Position numbers and translations under genes: made by a program. 64,000 nucleotides of DNA, taken from Microcoleus sp036704825. Its GTDB lineage: Bacteria; Cyanobacteriota; Cyanobacteriia; Cyanobacteriales; Microcoleaceae. Location: positions 1 through 64,000 of the forward strand of contig JAUBSN010000030.1 of assembly GCA_036704825.1 (NCBI GenBank). The letters are read 5' to 3'. Within the stretch, counting starts at the first letter, position 1. Every line of letters starts with the position of its first letter. Below the pieces are notes generated by a model. That model was not told the DNA's origin. It did not search any database and saw nothing but the letters and a program-made list of their open reading frames with translations. This document shows, piece by piece, positions 17,836-27,435 of the stretch.

Positions 17836-20691
17836 TTATTCTTGAAATGTGGCAACAGAAACCCGATCGCGCCCTGCTTCTTTCGCCCGATAAAGCGACT
17901 CATCGGCCATTGCAATTAGATCCCCGGGCTGCGACTTCGCCTTTGGAATGCAGCAAGCTAAACCCAAACTCAGCGTCACATACTCGCTGACAGCAGACTT
18001 AGCGTGAGCTATGTGCAAACCCCGCACCTGTTGTGCGATCATTTCAGCTACGCAAGTGGCACCTTCAATATCCGTATTCGGCAAAACTACTACAAATTCT
18101 TCTCCACCGTAACGCGCTACTAAATCTGCCGCTCGCTTTACCGAATGCTGGATCACCGCCGCCACTTGCCGCAAACATTCATCCCCCGCTTGATGACCGT
18201 AAGTGTCGTTGTAAAGTTTGAAATAATCAATGTCGCACATAATCAAAGACAGCGGAGCTTCTTCCCTCGCCAAACGCCGCCATTCCGTATTGAGGTATTC
18301 ATTAAAAGAGTGGCGGTTTCTTACCTCAGTCAAACTGTCGTAATTTGCCAAATAATGCAAGGCTCGATTCACTGTTTCTAACTGCTTTTTCTGCTGCAGC
18401 AACTGACGGTTGAGTTCCGCCAACTGCTGTTCGGCTGAGTGCGATCGCAACAAATTTCTCACCCTCGCCAGCAATTCCCTCTCGTCAAAAGGCTTTGAAA
18501 TATAATCATCAGCACCCGCATCCAAACTTTCGATCCGAGCTTCCATCCCCGATCGCGCTGTCAAAAAGATTACCGGAGTCGATTTCAATTCTGGCGTGTT
18601 CCGAATCTCCTTGAGCAAATCCAGTCCGTTTTGTCTGGGCATGATTTGGTCGCTAACAATCAAGTTTGGCTGCAAAGTTTTGGCTTTTTCTAAACCTTCA
18701 ACCCCGTCCATCGCCACCGCCACTCGATAGTAAGGACTTAATAAAGTTTGGAGGTAAGCTAGCAGAAAACTGTTGTCTTCTACTACCAGCAACAGCGGTA
18801 ATTCTCGGCTGTCACTTGTTAATTGTTCCCGATGATTGTTGTCGTCAAAACTGTTAGGTTCCGGTAGCGCGGCCCCGGGTGCGGTCGCCCAGACATTTCC
18901 CGAACCCCACTCTGCGGAACCGAATCCAGTCAGTCCAGCCAATTGGGCGATCGCGCTCACCAACTGATTAGCTTCCACCGGCTTCGACAAATGCCTCTGA
19001 AACCCCGCCTCCAGCGCCGATGCCGAATCTTCTTCCTCGATGCCTCCCGTCAGCGCCACGGCCGGCAGCAGTTCCCTGTGCTCGGAAATTTCCATTGCTC
19101 TGATGCGGCGGATCAAATCGCAGCCGTCGGCTCCCGATACCGTCATATCGCTCACCAACACGTCGGGTCGCGACTGTTCCAACTCGGCCATCGCTTCGGC
19201 AGCGCTACTCACCGCTGTTACCTTGGCTCCAAATGCTTCGAGGCCAGTTTTGAGAAATTGCCGGATCTCGGCGCTGCTTTCGACAACCAGGACTTGCTTT
19301 CCCGCTAGGGGTTTGGAAACCGAGCCGGGTCTGCTTTCCTTTTGGGCGATCGCAGCAGTGCGATCGTCGGGTGCATTTTTGTTGCCGCTCGGTAGCAGCA
19401 CCCCAAAGGTCGCACCCTGTCCGAGACCGGGACTCGAAGCCCAAACACTTCCCCCGTGCAGTTCCACTAACTGCCGCACAATTGAGAGCCCGAGTCCGAG
19501 CCGATTTTGTTCGTTGTTCTGGAAGCTGTCTGCAGGGCGGAAGTAGTCAAAGACGTGCGGCAGAAATTTGGGGTCGATGCCGCAACCGCTGTCGCTGACC
19601 CGAATCAACACGCCCGACTCGGTAGGCTCGATCCGCACTTGAACTGGGTATGGTGTCGATTCTGGGGTGAATTTGATGGAGTTGGCAAGGAGGTTCCAGA
19701 CTACTTGCTGCAAGCGTTCTGCATCTGCCAAAACGTAGCTGACTGCGGGGTCGAAATGTTTTTCTACGCGGAGGTTTTTGGCATCGGCGGTGGGACGGAG
19801 AGTGTCGATCGCAGATTCTACGATCGACGGGAGGTGAACTCGGCCGATGTTCAGGCACACTTTCTCCCGCAGCAGCAGCGAGAGGTCGAGGATATTATCT
19901 ATTTGCCGGTTTTGTAATTTGGCGTTGCGCTCGATAATTTCCAAAGCGCGGCTGGTGGTGGCTTCGTTTAAATTGCGCGATCGAGCTAGCTGCGCCCACC
20001 CCAAAATCGCGCTCAGGGGCGATCGCAGTTCGTGGGAGACGATCGCCAGAAATTCGTCTTTTGCGCGGTTGGCTTCGGCTTGGGCTGCTTCAACGGCTTT
20101 GCGATCGGTGATGTCGAATCCGAGCGCTAAATACTGAGAGGGTTTTCCCTTACACCCCAACAGTGGAACCACTGCTGCGTACACCCAATAATCACTTCCA
20201 TTCTTGGCTTTACTCTTAATGTCTCCTTGCCAAACTTCACCTTTGGCAACAGTTGACAGCAGATTGTTGATGATTTCCGAAAATTTATATTCCGAATGGA
20301 GGATGCCGAAGTGGCAGCCGATTAGTTCTGCCTGGGAATATTTGGATATGGAGCAAACTCGATCGCTGACATAGTTGATAATTCCTCGCGCGTCAGTCCT
20401 GACTGCCAGTACCGATCGGTCGATCGCTCTCTTAAAATCTAAACCTTCTTGCAGCGACGCATCTAGTTCTTCGATCGTAGAAAATTGACTGAGCCGATCG
20501 GACGCGTTTTGTTGCTCGCGATCGGGCTTATCCTTACTCCGTTGTTGGATTTCCATTGTTTCTATTTTCCCCTGACGGCTGACACCTAATCTACTCGCAT
20601 CCTGCTTCATTATCACAATTTTCTTTGCCGCACCGGCTGGTGCACTATTTTGTATCTCTTCATCTTCCTGAAAAATTTGCAGGTACCACAT
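17836..20691 (-). CDS. Hybrid PAS histidine kinase with two receiver domains and a diguanylate cyclase
   Basis: About 951 residues combine several signalling modules. In order: PAS (about 85-200; RGIINYVSDRVCSISKYSQ), HisKA with the phospho-His in FLAIVSHELRSPLSAILG, a HATPase (NLLANSIKFTPES, SDSGCGIDPKFLPHVFD, GLGLSIV), REC1 (VLVVESS, VLVSDMTVSG), REC2 (LLLVVEDN, IVSDQIMPRQNG with its Asp) and a C-terminal GGDEF domain with an intact GGEEF site (ARYGGEEFVVVLPN). It should autophosphorylate, pass phosphate to its receivers and make cyclic-di-GMP; the signal is unknown. No membrane segment is visible. The start is uncertain: ATG at 20691 or 20610, or TTG at 20706, none with a strong ribosome site. 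Confidence 0.9.
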   Translation of the reverse strand: MWYLQIFQEDEEIQNSAPAGAAKKIVIMKQDASRLGVSRQGKIETMEIQQRSKDKPDREQQNASDRLSQFSTIEELDASLQEGLDFKRAIDRSVLAVRTDARGIINYVSDRVCSISKYSQAELIGCHFGILHSEYKFSEIINNLLSTVAKGEVWQGDIKSKAKNGSDYWVYAAVVPLLGCKGKPSQYLALGFDITDRKAVEAAQAEANRAKDEFLAIVSHELRSPLSAILGWAQLARSRNLNEATTSRALEIIERNAKLQNRQIDNILDLSLLLREKVCLNIGRVHLPSIVESAIDTLRPTADAKNLRVEKHFDPAVSYVLADAERLQQVVWNLLANSIKFTPESTPYPVQVRIEPTESGVLIRVSDSGCGIDPKFLPHVFDYFRPADSFQNNEQNRLGLGLSIVRQLVELHGGSVWASSPGLGQGATFGVLLPSGNKNAPDDRTAAIAQKESRPGSVSKPLAGKQVLVVESSAEIRQFLKTGLEAFGAKVTAVSSAAEAMAELEQSRPDVLVSDMTVSGADGCDLIRRIRAMEISEHRELLPAVALTGGIEEEDSASALEAGFQRHLSKPVEANQLVSAIAQLAGLTGFGSAEWGSGNVWATAPGAALPEPNSFDDNNHREQLTSDSRELPLLLVVEDNSFLLAYLQTLLSPYYRVAVAMDGVEGLEKAKTLQPNLIVSDQIMPRQNGLDLLKEIRNTPELKSTPVIFLTARSGMEARIESLDAGADDYISKPFDERELLARVRNLLRSHSAEQQLAELNRQLLQQKKQLETVNRALHYLANYDSLTEVRNRHSFNEYLNTEWRRLAREEAPLSLIMCDIDYFKLYNDTYGHQAGDECLRQVAAVIQHSVKRAADLVARYGGEEFVVVLPNTDIEGATCVAEMIAQQVRGLHIAHAKSAVSEYVTLSLGLACCIPKAKSQPGDLIAMADESLYRAKEAGRDRVSVATFQE

Positions 20692-21104
20692 CCAATCGGG
20701 AGTCAACTCAATTTTTGTTTATAGTTGGCTAGAGTTTGTCAATCTGAGGACTGATTTTTTGATATCTAGCCGAGCATCGGCTGCTGGCTCATTCCTTTTT
20801 ATCTTTTATATTTTACTAGGGGGAATCACTGATAAATTTATGGCGTGGATCGCACACCGACACTTGCATTCTTGTTTGAAACTGGTATCGCAACCGTCAA
20901 CTTTTTTCTCACAATTACTCCTAGTATCTGGCACAAAGTCTCGTCTTCGGCAGGCTTTCGCGTCTGTGGCATTCTGTCTCACCTGCACTGAAGGAGATAT
21001 ATGTGCAGGGCTAGACAGTTCCCCGATCGGGGGCGGGTTTGGGCGCACAAAGTCCCTGGCTGGCGATCGTCCGTAACTTCTTTTAAATTATTTTTTTCAA
21101 CATC
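20692..21104. other. Non-coding gap
   Basis: About 410 bases between divergent genes. A short frame at 20759-21076 lacks protein-like composition. Only the promoter of the methyltransferase gene at the right edge is clear. Confidence 0.5.
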
Positions 21105-21133
21105 TTGACAGCTCTGTATAATTTTTGTATTAT
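21105..21133 (+). promoter_or_regulatory. Sigma-70-type promoter of the methyltransferase gene
   Basis: TTGACA at 21105-21110 and TATTAT at 21128-21133 are separated by exactly 17 bases, the consensus layout. Transcription would start near 21140, leaving a 5' leader of about 75 bases. Confidence 0.7.
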
Positions 21134-21214
21134 ATCGTGTAACATATTTCATACAATAGAACCGCCAAACTGCATTGGCGCACTCAACTATTAACAATTT
21201 GAGGAAAATCGTCT

Positions 21215-21898
21215 GTGAATTTAGACGCTGTACGCGAGCAATTTGAACAAAGAGCACTTGATTATGACGGTTTAATTCCTCGGCTCATTCCGCGCTATTG
21301 CGAGCAACACAATTTAATATTGCAGTTAATCCCTTTTGAAACTAATGCTAAGATAAAAGTTCTGGATTTAGGCGCAGGGACGGGCATACTGTCGGCTCTG
21401 ATTTTGCAAGCATTTCCGCAAGCCAATGTTGCGGCCTTTGACATCGCGGAAAATATGCTGAAAATATGCCAAACTAATTTGTCCGCTTTCGGAAAACGCC
21501 TGACATTGCAGCAGGGAAACTTTGCCGAAGATGATTTCGGCAGCGGTTACGATTTGGTAGTTTCTGGCTTGGCAATCCACCACCTAGATAGCGAAGGGAA
21601 ACAAAAACTTTTTCAGAAACTTTTCCACTCGATGAATCCACGGGGAATCTTGCTAATTCGAGATATTGTGACAGGTGCTACCCCCAGGCTGACTGAGCAA
21701 TACGAACAGTTGTGGCGGCAGTACATGAAAGCTAACGGAGAAGACGATGCAGCCTGGTTTCAAAAATATTTAGAAGAAGATATTCCGTCCTCTGTGGAAG
21801 AGCAGACAAAATGGCTTGCAGAAGCTGGTTTTGCAGACGCCGGATGTCACTGGCGCTATCTCAACTTTGCTATTTTTGGCGGAGTTATCCCCAGGTAG
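21215..21898 (+). CDS. Class I SAM-dependent methyltransferase
   Basis: The 227-residue protein has a Rossmann-type SAM-binding core. Motif I is VLDLGAGTGILS (about 50-61), the acidic end of beta-2 is AFDIAENML, motif II is GYDLVVSGLAIHHL, and motif III is GILLIRDIV. It resembles the UbiE/trans-aconitate-type small-molecule group, but the substrate cannot be told. The GTG at 21215 is the start; GAGGAAAA lies at a suitable distance before it. A consensus promoter lies 80-110 bases upstream. The gene appears monocistronic, because the following 275 bases hold only a dispersed repeat. Confidence 0.88.
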   Translation: MNLDAVREQFEQRALDYDGLIPRLIPRYCEQHNLILQLIPFETNAKIKVLDLGAGTGILSALILQAFPQANVAAFDIAENMLKICQTNLSAFGKRLTLQQGNFAEDDFGSGYDLVVSGLAIHHLDSEGKQKLFQKLFHSMNPRGILLIRDIVTGATPRLTEQYEQLWRQYMKANGEDDAAWFQKYLEEDIPSSVEEQTKWLAEAGFADAGCHWRYLNFAIFGGVIPR

Positions 21899-21954
21899 AA
21901 GGCAGAGTTTTTGATAATTCTCAAAAGACAAACAGGACTTGTGCAAAGCCTCTA

Positions 21955-22018
21955 TATGTAGGGTGTGCAATGCGCGCCTTACCGCTATAATTCGCGCGTC
22001 AAACTATCTTTTAGCCTT
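21955..22018. repeat. Dispersed GTAGGGTG...TATAATTCGCGCG repeat, copy 1
   Basis: GTAGGGTGTGCAATGCGCGCC is followed by CGCTATAATTCGCGCGTCAAACT. Related copies lie at 26788-26838 and 36420-36470, and a partial copy at 12241-12265. Confidence 0.7.
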
Positions 22019-22173
22019 AGTCCAGATTTTCAACAAACCTGTAGGGGTGGGTTCACTCAACCGTTCTCTGGCAATACCAACAGATTAAATAAACCCGCCC
22101 CCACCAAACGACATAACCCGCTACTGACATTTTTTCAAATATGATTTAAAAGCTCAATAAATAAAGTAAAATT

Positions 22174-22722
22174 ATGAACGATTCTCGATTAGTAAAAATC
22201 AGTCGATATCTCAGCAAACACCTGCGTCATGCCCCCTCGCGCATCGGCATTGAAATCGCTCCCGGCGGCTGGGTTGCTGTGAGCGAACTCCTTGATGCGT
22301 GCCAAACAAATAACTTTCCTGTTCAGCTTGCCGAACTCCAGAAAGTAGTCGCGCAAAACGACAAACAGCGCTTTTCCTTCGACTCCACAGGCACTCTAAT
22401 TCGTGCCAACCAAGGACACAGCGTAGAGGTAGACTTGCAGTTAGAACCCGCTGTTCCCCCGGATATTTTATATCACGGAACAGGTAGCGCTGCCGTCGAG
22501 TCAATTCTCAGTGAAGGAATTAGGAAAATGTCGCGGCATCACGTTCATTTGTCCGTGAATATCCAGACGGCGCTCCAAGTAGGTGCAAGACACGGCATCC
22601 CGGCAGTCTTTACTGTAGATGCCGCAGCCATGCAACGCGACGGTCATACATTTTTCTGCTCGGAAAACAAAGTTTGGCTAGTAGATTTTGTGCCGCCCGC
22701 TTATCTCAAAATAAGTCGATAA
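22174..22722 (+). CDS. kptA: RNA 2'-phosphotransferase (Tpt1/KptA family)
   Basis: Tpt1/KptA removes an internal 2'-phosphate from RNA using NAD+, giving ADP-ribose 1'',2''-cyclic phosphate. The 182-residue length is normal. The N-terminal motif KISRYLSKHLRHAP carries the conserved Arg-His-Arg set. The NAD-binding half has LYHGTGSAAVESILSEGI, RHHVHLSVN and the AAAMQRDGHTFFCSENKVWL segment with its conserved Arg. Bacteria often lack the splicing pathway that creates the substrate, so the real bacterial substrate is unclear; RNA repair is one suggestion. The gene stands 68 bases before an AAA+ ATPase gene in the same direction. Confidence 0.93.
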   Translation: MNDSRLVKISRYLSKHLRHAPSRIGIEIAPGGWVAVSELLDACQTNNFPVQLAELQKVVAQNDKQRFSFDSTGTLIRANQGHSVEVDLQLEPAVPPDILYHGTGSAAVESILSEGIRKMSRHHVHLSVNIQTALQVGARHGIPAVFTVDAAAMQRDGHTFFCSENKVWLVDFVPPAYLKISR

Positions 22723-22790
22723 AATTCACTGTTTTTGTAGAATATGTACCGCAAAAAATGTAAAATAAGAGTAAGTAGGAGTTTGGCAAA

Positions 22791-23999
22791 ATGAGTGCGG
22801 AAGATATGGGCAATGGTGCAAACAATTTTCATCAAAATAATTCTCAAAGTAGAGGTCTGCTAGGTTCGGGTTGGCGACCTTTTTACCGTCAATTTGATTG
22901 GGAATACCTGGTACATTTAGCGTCTAGCGACCCACTAGAACTAGCTCAAAAAACTTTAGGGGCTGCTAGCGATATTGCCGACGCAATGGGACGACACCAA
23001 TATACTTGGTGGGCAAATATTTTAAATGTATTCTCGGAAAATACTCGCTACGAAATGGATGAATTTTGGGATTACATTACTCCGCAGCCAGTTTACCCGG
23101 ATTACCGCTACAAAGACGTTTTAGTTACCGAAACGCCTGTGGTGCAATTGGTCAGCCGCGCTAGCATTCCCATCGACTACGTTCTCAACAAACTCCAAGA
23201 GATTACTGTTTTTAAAGTTCTGGATTTGCTGGGAAAACCCGATGCGATTACCCAGTCTTTTATGGAGCGACATTTTTCTTATCCCCCGGAGCGGTTTGTT
23301 AGCTGGGAACGCTTGGAAGTTTTGGGTACTGTTTATGCTTCTTGGGCCCGATGCGGCTGCTGGCTGCAAATTGACAGCTACGACAGGGGAAGACGCTGCT
23401 ACACTCTGATTTGCCAAGATATTGCGCCGCTAGTTAGCAAGGCAACTTATAATTTAGCGGTGATTCTGGGGGGGTACAAAAGCCGCGTCGGACAGGTTCA
23501 CAGCCAGTTCCCTATTCGCACGTTTACGGAGGAGGTTCAAAGTTTTACCGATACAGTTCAGCAGGCAATTTTGGATCGAAATCAGTTGGCTGTTTTGGTC
23601 AGCGGGGAACCGGGGACGGGCAAAACTGCTTGGACGCAAGCGGTAGCAAAGGAAATTTTAGTGCCGCTGGGTTATGTGATTTTTATCTTAGACCACGATG
23701 CTGTGGAAAATTTTGTGCCGCCGAGTTATTTAGAGCGGATTTGTATTATTATCAATGAGGCTGATAATTTGGCTCAAGATCGATCGACCGCAGAGGCCCA
23801 ACGCACTAACAAAACTGAACATATTTTGAGTTTGCTGGATGGAACTTTGTATCAAAGCGTCATCGACGAACACGGCATTCAATTTCAGCAAAAACTCGTA
23901 GTTTTGATGACTTGCAACACCACTGAAAGATTAGATCCTGCAATGTTGCGGAAAGGGAGAGTGGATTTTACCAGTGAATTTACGCACAAGTTTGTTTGA
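22791..23999 (+). CDS. AAA+ ATPase, cyanobacterial type, unknown role
   Basis: The 402-residue protein has an N-terminal region of about 240 residues with many aromatic residues and no domain I know, and a C-terminal AAA+ core. Walker A is VSGEPGTGKTAWTQAV (about 268-282). Walker B is degenerate, ICIIINEADNLA, with Asn-Glu in place of Asp-Glu. Sensor 1 is VLMTCNTTERLDPAMLRKGR, ending in the probable Arg finger. Its position after kptA suggests co-transcription, but no functional link is established. It could be a remodelling ATPase acting on a single partner. Confidence 0.8.
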   Translation: MSAEDMGNGANNFHQNNSQSRGLLGSGWRPFYRQFDWEYLVHLASSDPLELAQKTLGAASDIADAMGRHQYTWWANILNVFSENTRYEMDEFWDYITPQPVYPDYRYKDVLVTETPVVQLVSRASIPIDYVLNKLQEITVFKVLDLLGKPDAITQSFMERHFSYPPERFVSWERLEVLGTVYASWARCGCWLQIDSYDRGRRCYTLICQDIAPLVSKATYNLAVILGGYKSRVGQVHSQFPIRTFTEEVQSFTDTVQQAILDRNQLAVLVSGEPGTGKTAWTQAVAKEILVPLGYVIFILDHDAVENFVPPSYLERICIIINEADNLAQDRSTAEAQRTNKTEHILSLLDGTLYQSVIDEHGIQFQQKLVVLMTCNTTERLDPAMLRKGRVDFTSEFTHKFV

Positions 24000-24474
24000 G
24001 CGCTCTATTGCATTCTCAAGCTATCTGGCGATCGCACTGAGTACACGATCTCATACAGAACAATCACCAGCAAATCTTCTGAATATCAAAGTTTGGGGGA
24101 AACTTTCTTGAGTATCTATAGACCGTTGGTGCCAACAATCGCCTAAAACCCTTTTTATTTCTGGTTTTTTGCCTAGTCTCGCTGCCCTCTTGCGCCCCGG
24201 AATAGTCGGGGGACACAACAGAGCACTCCAGTCCCCTCCGACTGTTCGGGGGGCGCCAGCGCGATTTGTGCCTAATCGTCAAACAGCAGTCGGACACTAG
24301 ATTTGTTCTTAAGTTGACACTAATGCCTATAGACATATCCCCATCAAAAATGATATCAATGATGGGTGATACCCTCTAAGGGTATTGTCCGAGAGAGGAA
24401 ATCAGGGGAAAACAGAGTTTTTGGTCTCAAACAGAATTTTTCAAAATTGACAGCTATGGAGGAAATCCCAAATC
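24000..24474. other. Gap with two inverted repeats before a histidine kinase gene
   Basis: No gene is seen. GCGCCCCGGAATAGTCGGGG at 24192 is mirrored imperfectly by a segment ending at 24256, a large imperfect hairpin. ATACCCTCTAAGGGTAT at 24369-24385 is a perfect small dyad about 100 bases before the kinase start and could be an operator. GGAGG at about 24460 is the ribosome site. Confidence 0.5.
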
Positions 24475-26688
24475 GTGCAAACTAAGCCAGTTCAGCAAAA
24501 AAGTCAGGGACTGGGAAGGTACGTTGACGGGAATGTCCCGATCGCCCAACAACCCACAGAGGCAGCCGTGTTGGAGAGTAAAGACCGATTTCGGCGGTTT
24601 GTGGAGCGCTCCACCGAGGCCGTGGCAATGGTAGATTGTGAAATGCGCTATCTGTCCGTTTCTCGTCGCTGGGAAACAGATTGCGGGTTGGGCCGCGGGG
24701 AGGTCATCGGCCGATCTCATTGGGAACTGTTCCCGAATCTCCCGGAATATTGGAAGCAAAATGCCCGGGCTTGTTTGACGGGAGTTTTGGAATACAGCGA
24801 GTTTGTGGCAAGGCGATCGATCGCATCTGTATCAGGAAAAATCGCCAGCGGCTATGTCAGCGAGTCAGTAAAATGGGCATTTCAGCCTTGGACAAATAGC
24901 GAAGGTGCGATCGGCGGTTTGATTTTGTTTGCATCTAAGATAGCTGAGGCTCCCGCTCAAACCAATTGCTATAATAAATTTCAGTCCGAGGTCAAAAGCA
25001 AACAGTTAGCAACAATACCGCAACTAACTCAAATTGCCCTCGAAAATGCTGCTGATACAATCTTTTTTACTACCTCCGACGGTCAAATTTGCTACGCGAA
25101 CAAAGCCGCTTGCCATCTTTTCGGCTACTCGGAATCGGAACTGCTAAACATGAGGGTTAGCGACATCGATTCGCACTTGCCAGCATCGGATTGGCGAGAA
25201 CACTGGGTTCAACTCAAGCAGCAAACCAACCTCACTTTTGAAACCAGTTACAAAACCAAAGACGGCGCCAGTTTGTCCGTCGAAGTTAAAGTCAATTATT
25301 TAGAATACGGCGGCTGCGAATACCGCTGCGCGATCGCCCGCGACATTTCCGCTCGCCTCGCAGCAGAATCAGCGCTCGTAGAGGCAAAAGAGCAGCTTCA
25401 AGCCGTTTTGGACGCCGTGCCCGGATTAGTTTCTTGGGTAAGTTCAGATTTGCGCTACTTGGGAGTAAACCGACATTTAGCTAGCGCTTACAAAATGCCG
25501 GCCGAACTATTTCTCGGTCAAAAAGTAGGTTTTTTAGAAACAAGTCCCAAATTTAACGATTTAGTATACGATTTCTTTGCCAACCATAAAAAGAAGACAT
25601 CTCAAGAAGTAACAGCGATCATCAGAGGAGAAAATAAAACTTATCTAATAGTGGCTCAAAAATATCATAACAATACGGCGGCGGTATTTGTGGGATTGGA
25701 TATTACAGAAAGCAAACAGTCTCTTTTAGCTTTGCAAGAATCAGAAGAACGCCTGCGACAACAAGCGGCTAAATTAGAGCAGACGCTGTTAATTTTGCAG
25801 CAAACTCAAACTCAACTGATTCAAACAGAAAAAATGTCATCTCTGGGGCAGTTAGTAGCAGGAATAGCTCACGAAATCAACAATCCAGTTAGTTTTATTT
25901 CTGGCAATGTCGGTCACGCCACTGGCTACATTCAAGAACTGCTGCGCTCGATCGAGCTTTACGAAAAGTATTATCCCCATCCCGTGCCGGAAATTCGAGA
26001 TTGGATGGAAGAATTAGACTTAGAATTTATCAAAAAAGACTTGCCAAAATTGCTAAATTCAATGAAAGTCGGTTCGGAAAGGATTCGGGATGTGGTGCGA
26101 TCGCTCCGCTTGTTCTCCCGTACCGACGAAGCCCAAATGAAGCCTGCTGATATCCACGAAGGTTTGGACAGCACTTTGCTGATCTTGCAAAATCGCCTGC
26201 AAGCTAAAGGGGGACGGCCGGGTATTTCTCTAGTTAAAGAATACGGGAATTTGCCGCTAGTCCGCTGCTATCCGGGACACTTAAACCAAGTGTTCATGCA
26301 CTTGTTGACAAATGCGATCGATGCTTTGGAAGAAGGAGGGAGAAATCCCGAAAAGTATGGTAAAATGCAAAATCAGTCTTGCTTGTCTTCAGCCAGGTCG
26401 AACTCTGAAATATTCAATCCAGAAATTCGGATTCGGACTTCCGTGGTAGGGGAAAACGAAGTTGCGATCGCCATTAGCGATAACGGTCCGGGGATGACTG
26501 AAGAAGTCCTCGGCTGCATCTTTGAACCTTTGTTTACCACTAAATGTCCCGATACGAGCACTGGTTTGGGTCTAGCAATATCCCAGCATTTAGTAGTAGA
26601 AAAGCACGGCGGTAAGTTGCACTGTGTTTCGCGTCCGGGAGAGGGAACGGAGTTGATTGTTAAAATTGCGATCGGCAACAACGATTAA
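24475..26688 (+). CDS. Multi-PAS sensor histidine kinase
   Basis: The 737-residue soluble kinase has three PAS domains (about 30-140, 190-305 with SDGQICYANKAACHLFGYSE, and 308-420), then a coiled-coil linker (about 425-455). The H-box is MSSLGQLVAGIAHEINNPVS with the phospho-His before EINNP. The HATPase shows HLLTNAIDALEEG (N box), ISDNGPGM (G1) and TGLGLAIS (G2). It starts at GTG 24475 behind an upstream AGGAGG-like site (atggaggaaatc). No partner response regulator is adjacent, so it is an orphan kinase. Its signal is unknown; the PAS domains may bind ligands or haem. Confidence 0.92.
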   Translation: MQTKPVQQKSQGLGRYVDGNVPIAQQPTEAAVLESKDRFRRFVERSTEAVAMVDCEMRYLSVSRRWETDCGLGRGEVIGRSHWELFPNLPEYWKQNARACLTGVLEYSEFVARRSIASVSGKIASGYVSESVKWAFQPWTNSEGAIGGLILFASKIAEAPAQTNCYNKFQSEVKSKQLATIPQLTQIALENAADTIFFTTSDGQICYANKAACHLFGYSESELLNMRVSDIDSHLPASDWREHWVQLKQQTNLTFETSYKTKDGASLSVEVKVNYLEYGGCEYRCAIARDISARLAAESALVEAKEQLQAVLDAVPGLVSWVSSDLRYLGVNRHLASAYKMPAELFLGQKVGFLETSPKFNDLVYDFFANHKKKTSQEVTAIIRGENKTYLIVAQKYHNNTAAVFVGLDITESKQSLLALQESEERLRQQAAKLEQTLLILQQTQTQLIQTEKMSSLGQLVAGIAHEINNPVSFISGNVGHATGYIQELLRSIELYEKYYPHPVPEIRDWMEELDLEFIKKDLPKLLNSMKVGSERIRDVVRSLRLFSRTDEAQMKPADIHEGLDSTLLILQNRLQAKGGRPGISLVKEYGNLPLVRCYPGHLNQVFMHLLTNAIDALEEGGRNPEKYGKMQNQSCLSSARSNSEIFNPEIRIRTSVVGENEVAIAISDNGPGMTEEVLGCIFEPLFTTKCPDTSTGLGLAISQHLVVEKHGGKLHCVSRPGEGTELIVKIAIGNND

Positions 26689-26787
26689 TTGGCTTCGCCC
26701 AAAGCTGGAGACAAGCTCTCGCAAAAAGCCGCCCCGAGCAAAAACTTGATATTTTAGTTGATCGGGGCTTACGCAGAACCTAATTAT

Positions 26788-26838
26788 GTAGGGTGATATT
26801 CGGCGCATTTTACGGCTATAATTCGCGCGTAAAACTAC
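26788..26838. repeat. Dispersed GTAGGGTG...TATAATTCGCGCG repeat, copy 2
   Basis: GTAGGGTGATATTCGGCGCA is followed by CGGCTATAATTCGCGCGTAAAACT, matching the copies at 21955 and 36420. Confidence 0.7.
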
Positions 26839-26887
26839 TTTTTCTTCCTGGATTGTTTAAGCCCCCAAGTGAGGCTGCTGAGTCAAA

Positions 26888-26917
26888 TCTAAAATCTAAA
26901 ATCTAAAATCTAAAATC
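26888..26917. repeat. Heptamer array (TCTAAAA)4
   Basis: Four TCTAAAA units end in TCGAGTGATT, 26 bases before the next start codon. Confidence 0.85.
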
Positions 26918-26942
26918 GAGTGATTTACAGGGGGAAAATAAT

Positions 26943-27236
26943 ATGATAATTGAGTGGCTGAGATTTAAAGTACCTCCAGAAAAGTGGGAGGCGTTTATTC
27001 GGCGAGATGAAGAAGTTTGGACTGCCGGACTAAGAAATTTCGCAGGTTATTTGGGCAAAGAAATTTGGGTGGATGCGGTGGAAAATGAGGTGGTGATGTT
27101 GATTCGCTGGGAAACTAGGGAGAAGTGGAAGTCTGTTCCGCAAAGCACAATAGATGAGTTGGATCGCCAAATGGGCGATTTGCTAATTGCGATCGCCGAA
27201 AGTCGCGAATATCAAGTTCGCAAGTTTTTGCATTAG
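26943..27236 (+). CDS. TIGR03792-family protein, dimeric alpha/beta-barrel fold
   Basis: This 97-residue protein matches a small conserved cyanobacterial family (IIEWLRFKVPPEKWEAFIRR, FAGYLGKEIWVD, VVMLIRWETREKW). The pattern fits the antibiotic-monooxygenase-like dimeric alpha/beta barrel. No enzyme activity has been assigned to the family to my knowledge. It has a good ribosome site (agggggaaaataatATG) and sits alone after a heptamer array. Confidence 0.85.
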   Translation: MIIEWLRFKVPPEKWEAFIRRDEEVWTAGLRNFAGYLGKEIWVDAVENEVVMLIRWETREKWKSVPQSTIDELDRQMGDLLIAIAESREYQVRKFLH

Positions 27237-27304
27237 TTAGTCAGCAGTCAGTCGAGGGTGTTAATTTTTGAAAGATTAATCATGAGTTTTACCTTGATTG
27301 TACC

Positions 27305-27425
27305 GCAGACATCAATTTGGTATTTGGTGTGAAGGGCGATCGCTCTTGGTAGAATCATCGCAGTGTTTGGTATTTAGTGTGAGGGGATCTCGCTCTTGCG
27401 CGATCGGGCGATCGTTCAAGGGCAA
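27305..27425. repeat. Dispersed repeat with GGTATTTGGTGTGA and GCGATCG boxes, copy 1
   Basis: Two tandem units carry GGTATTTGGTGTGAAGGGCGATCGC and AATCATCGCAGTGTTTGG. Copies also lie at 28272-28332 and 29025-29185, so the repeat brackets the toxin/immunity and VapBC genes. Confidence 0.8.
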
Positions 27426-27435
27426 TGATTTTGAG

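Noticed and set aside
20759..21076. 105-residue plus-strand frame in the gap before the methyltransferase gene
   Set aside because: Composition is not protein-like, no ribosome site, and it ends before the clear promoter of the next gene.
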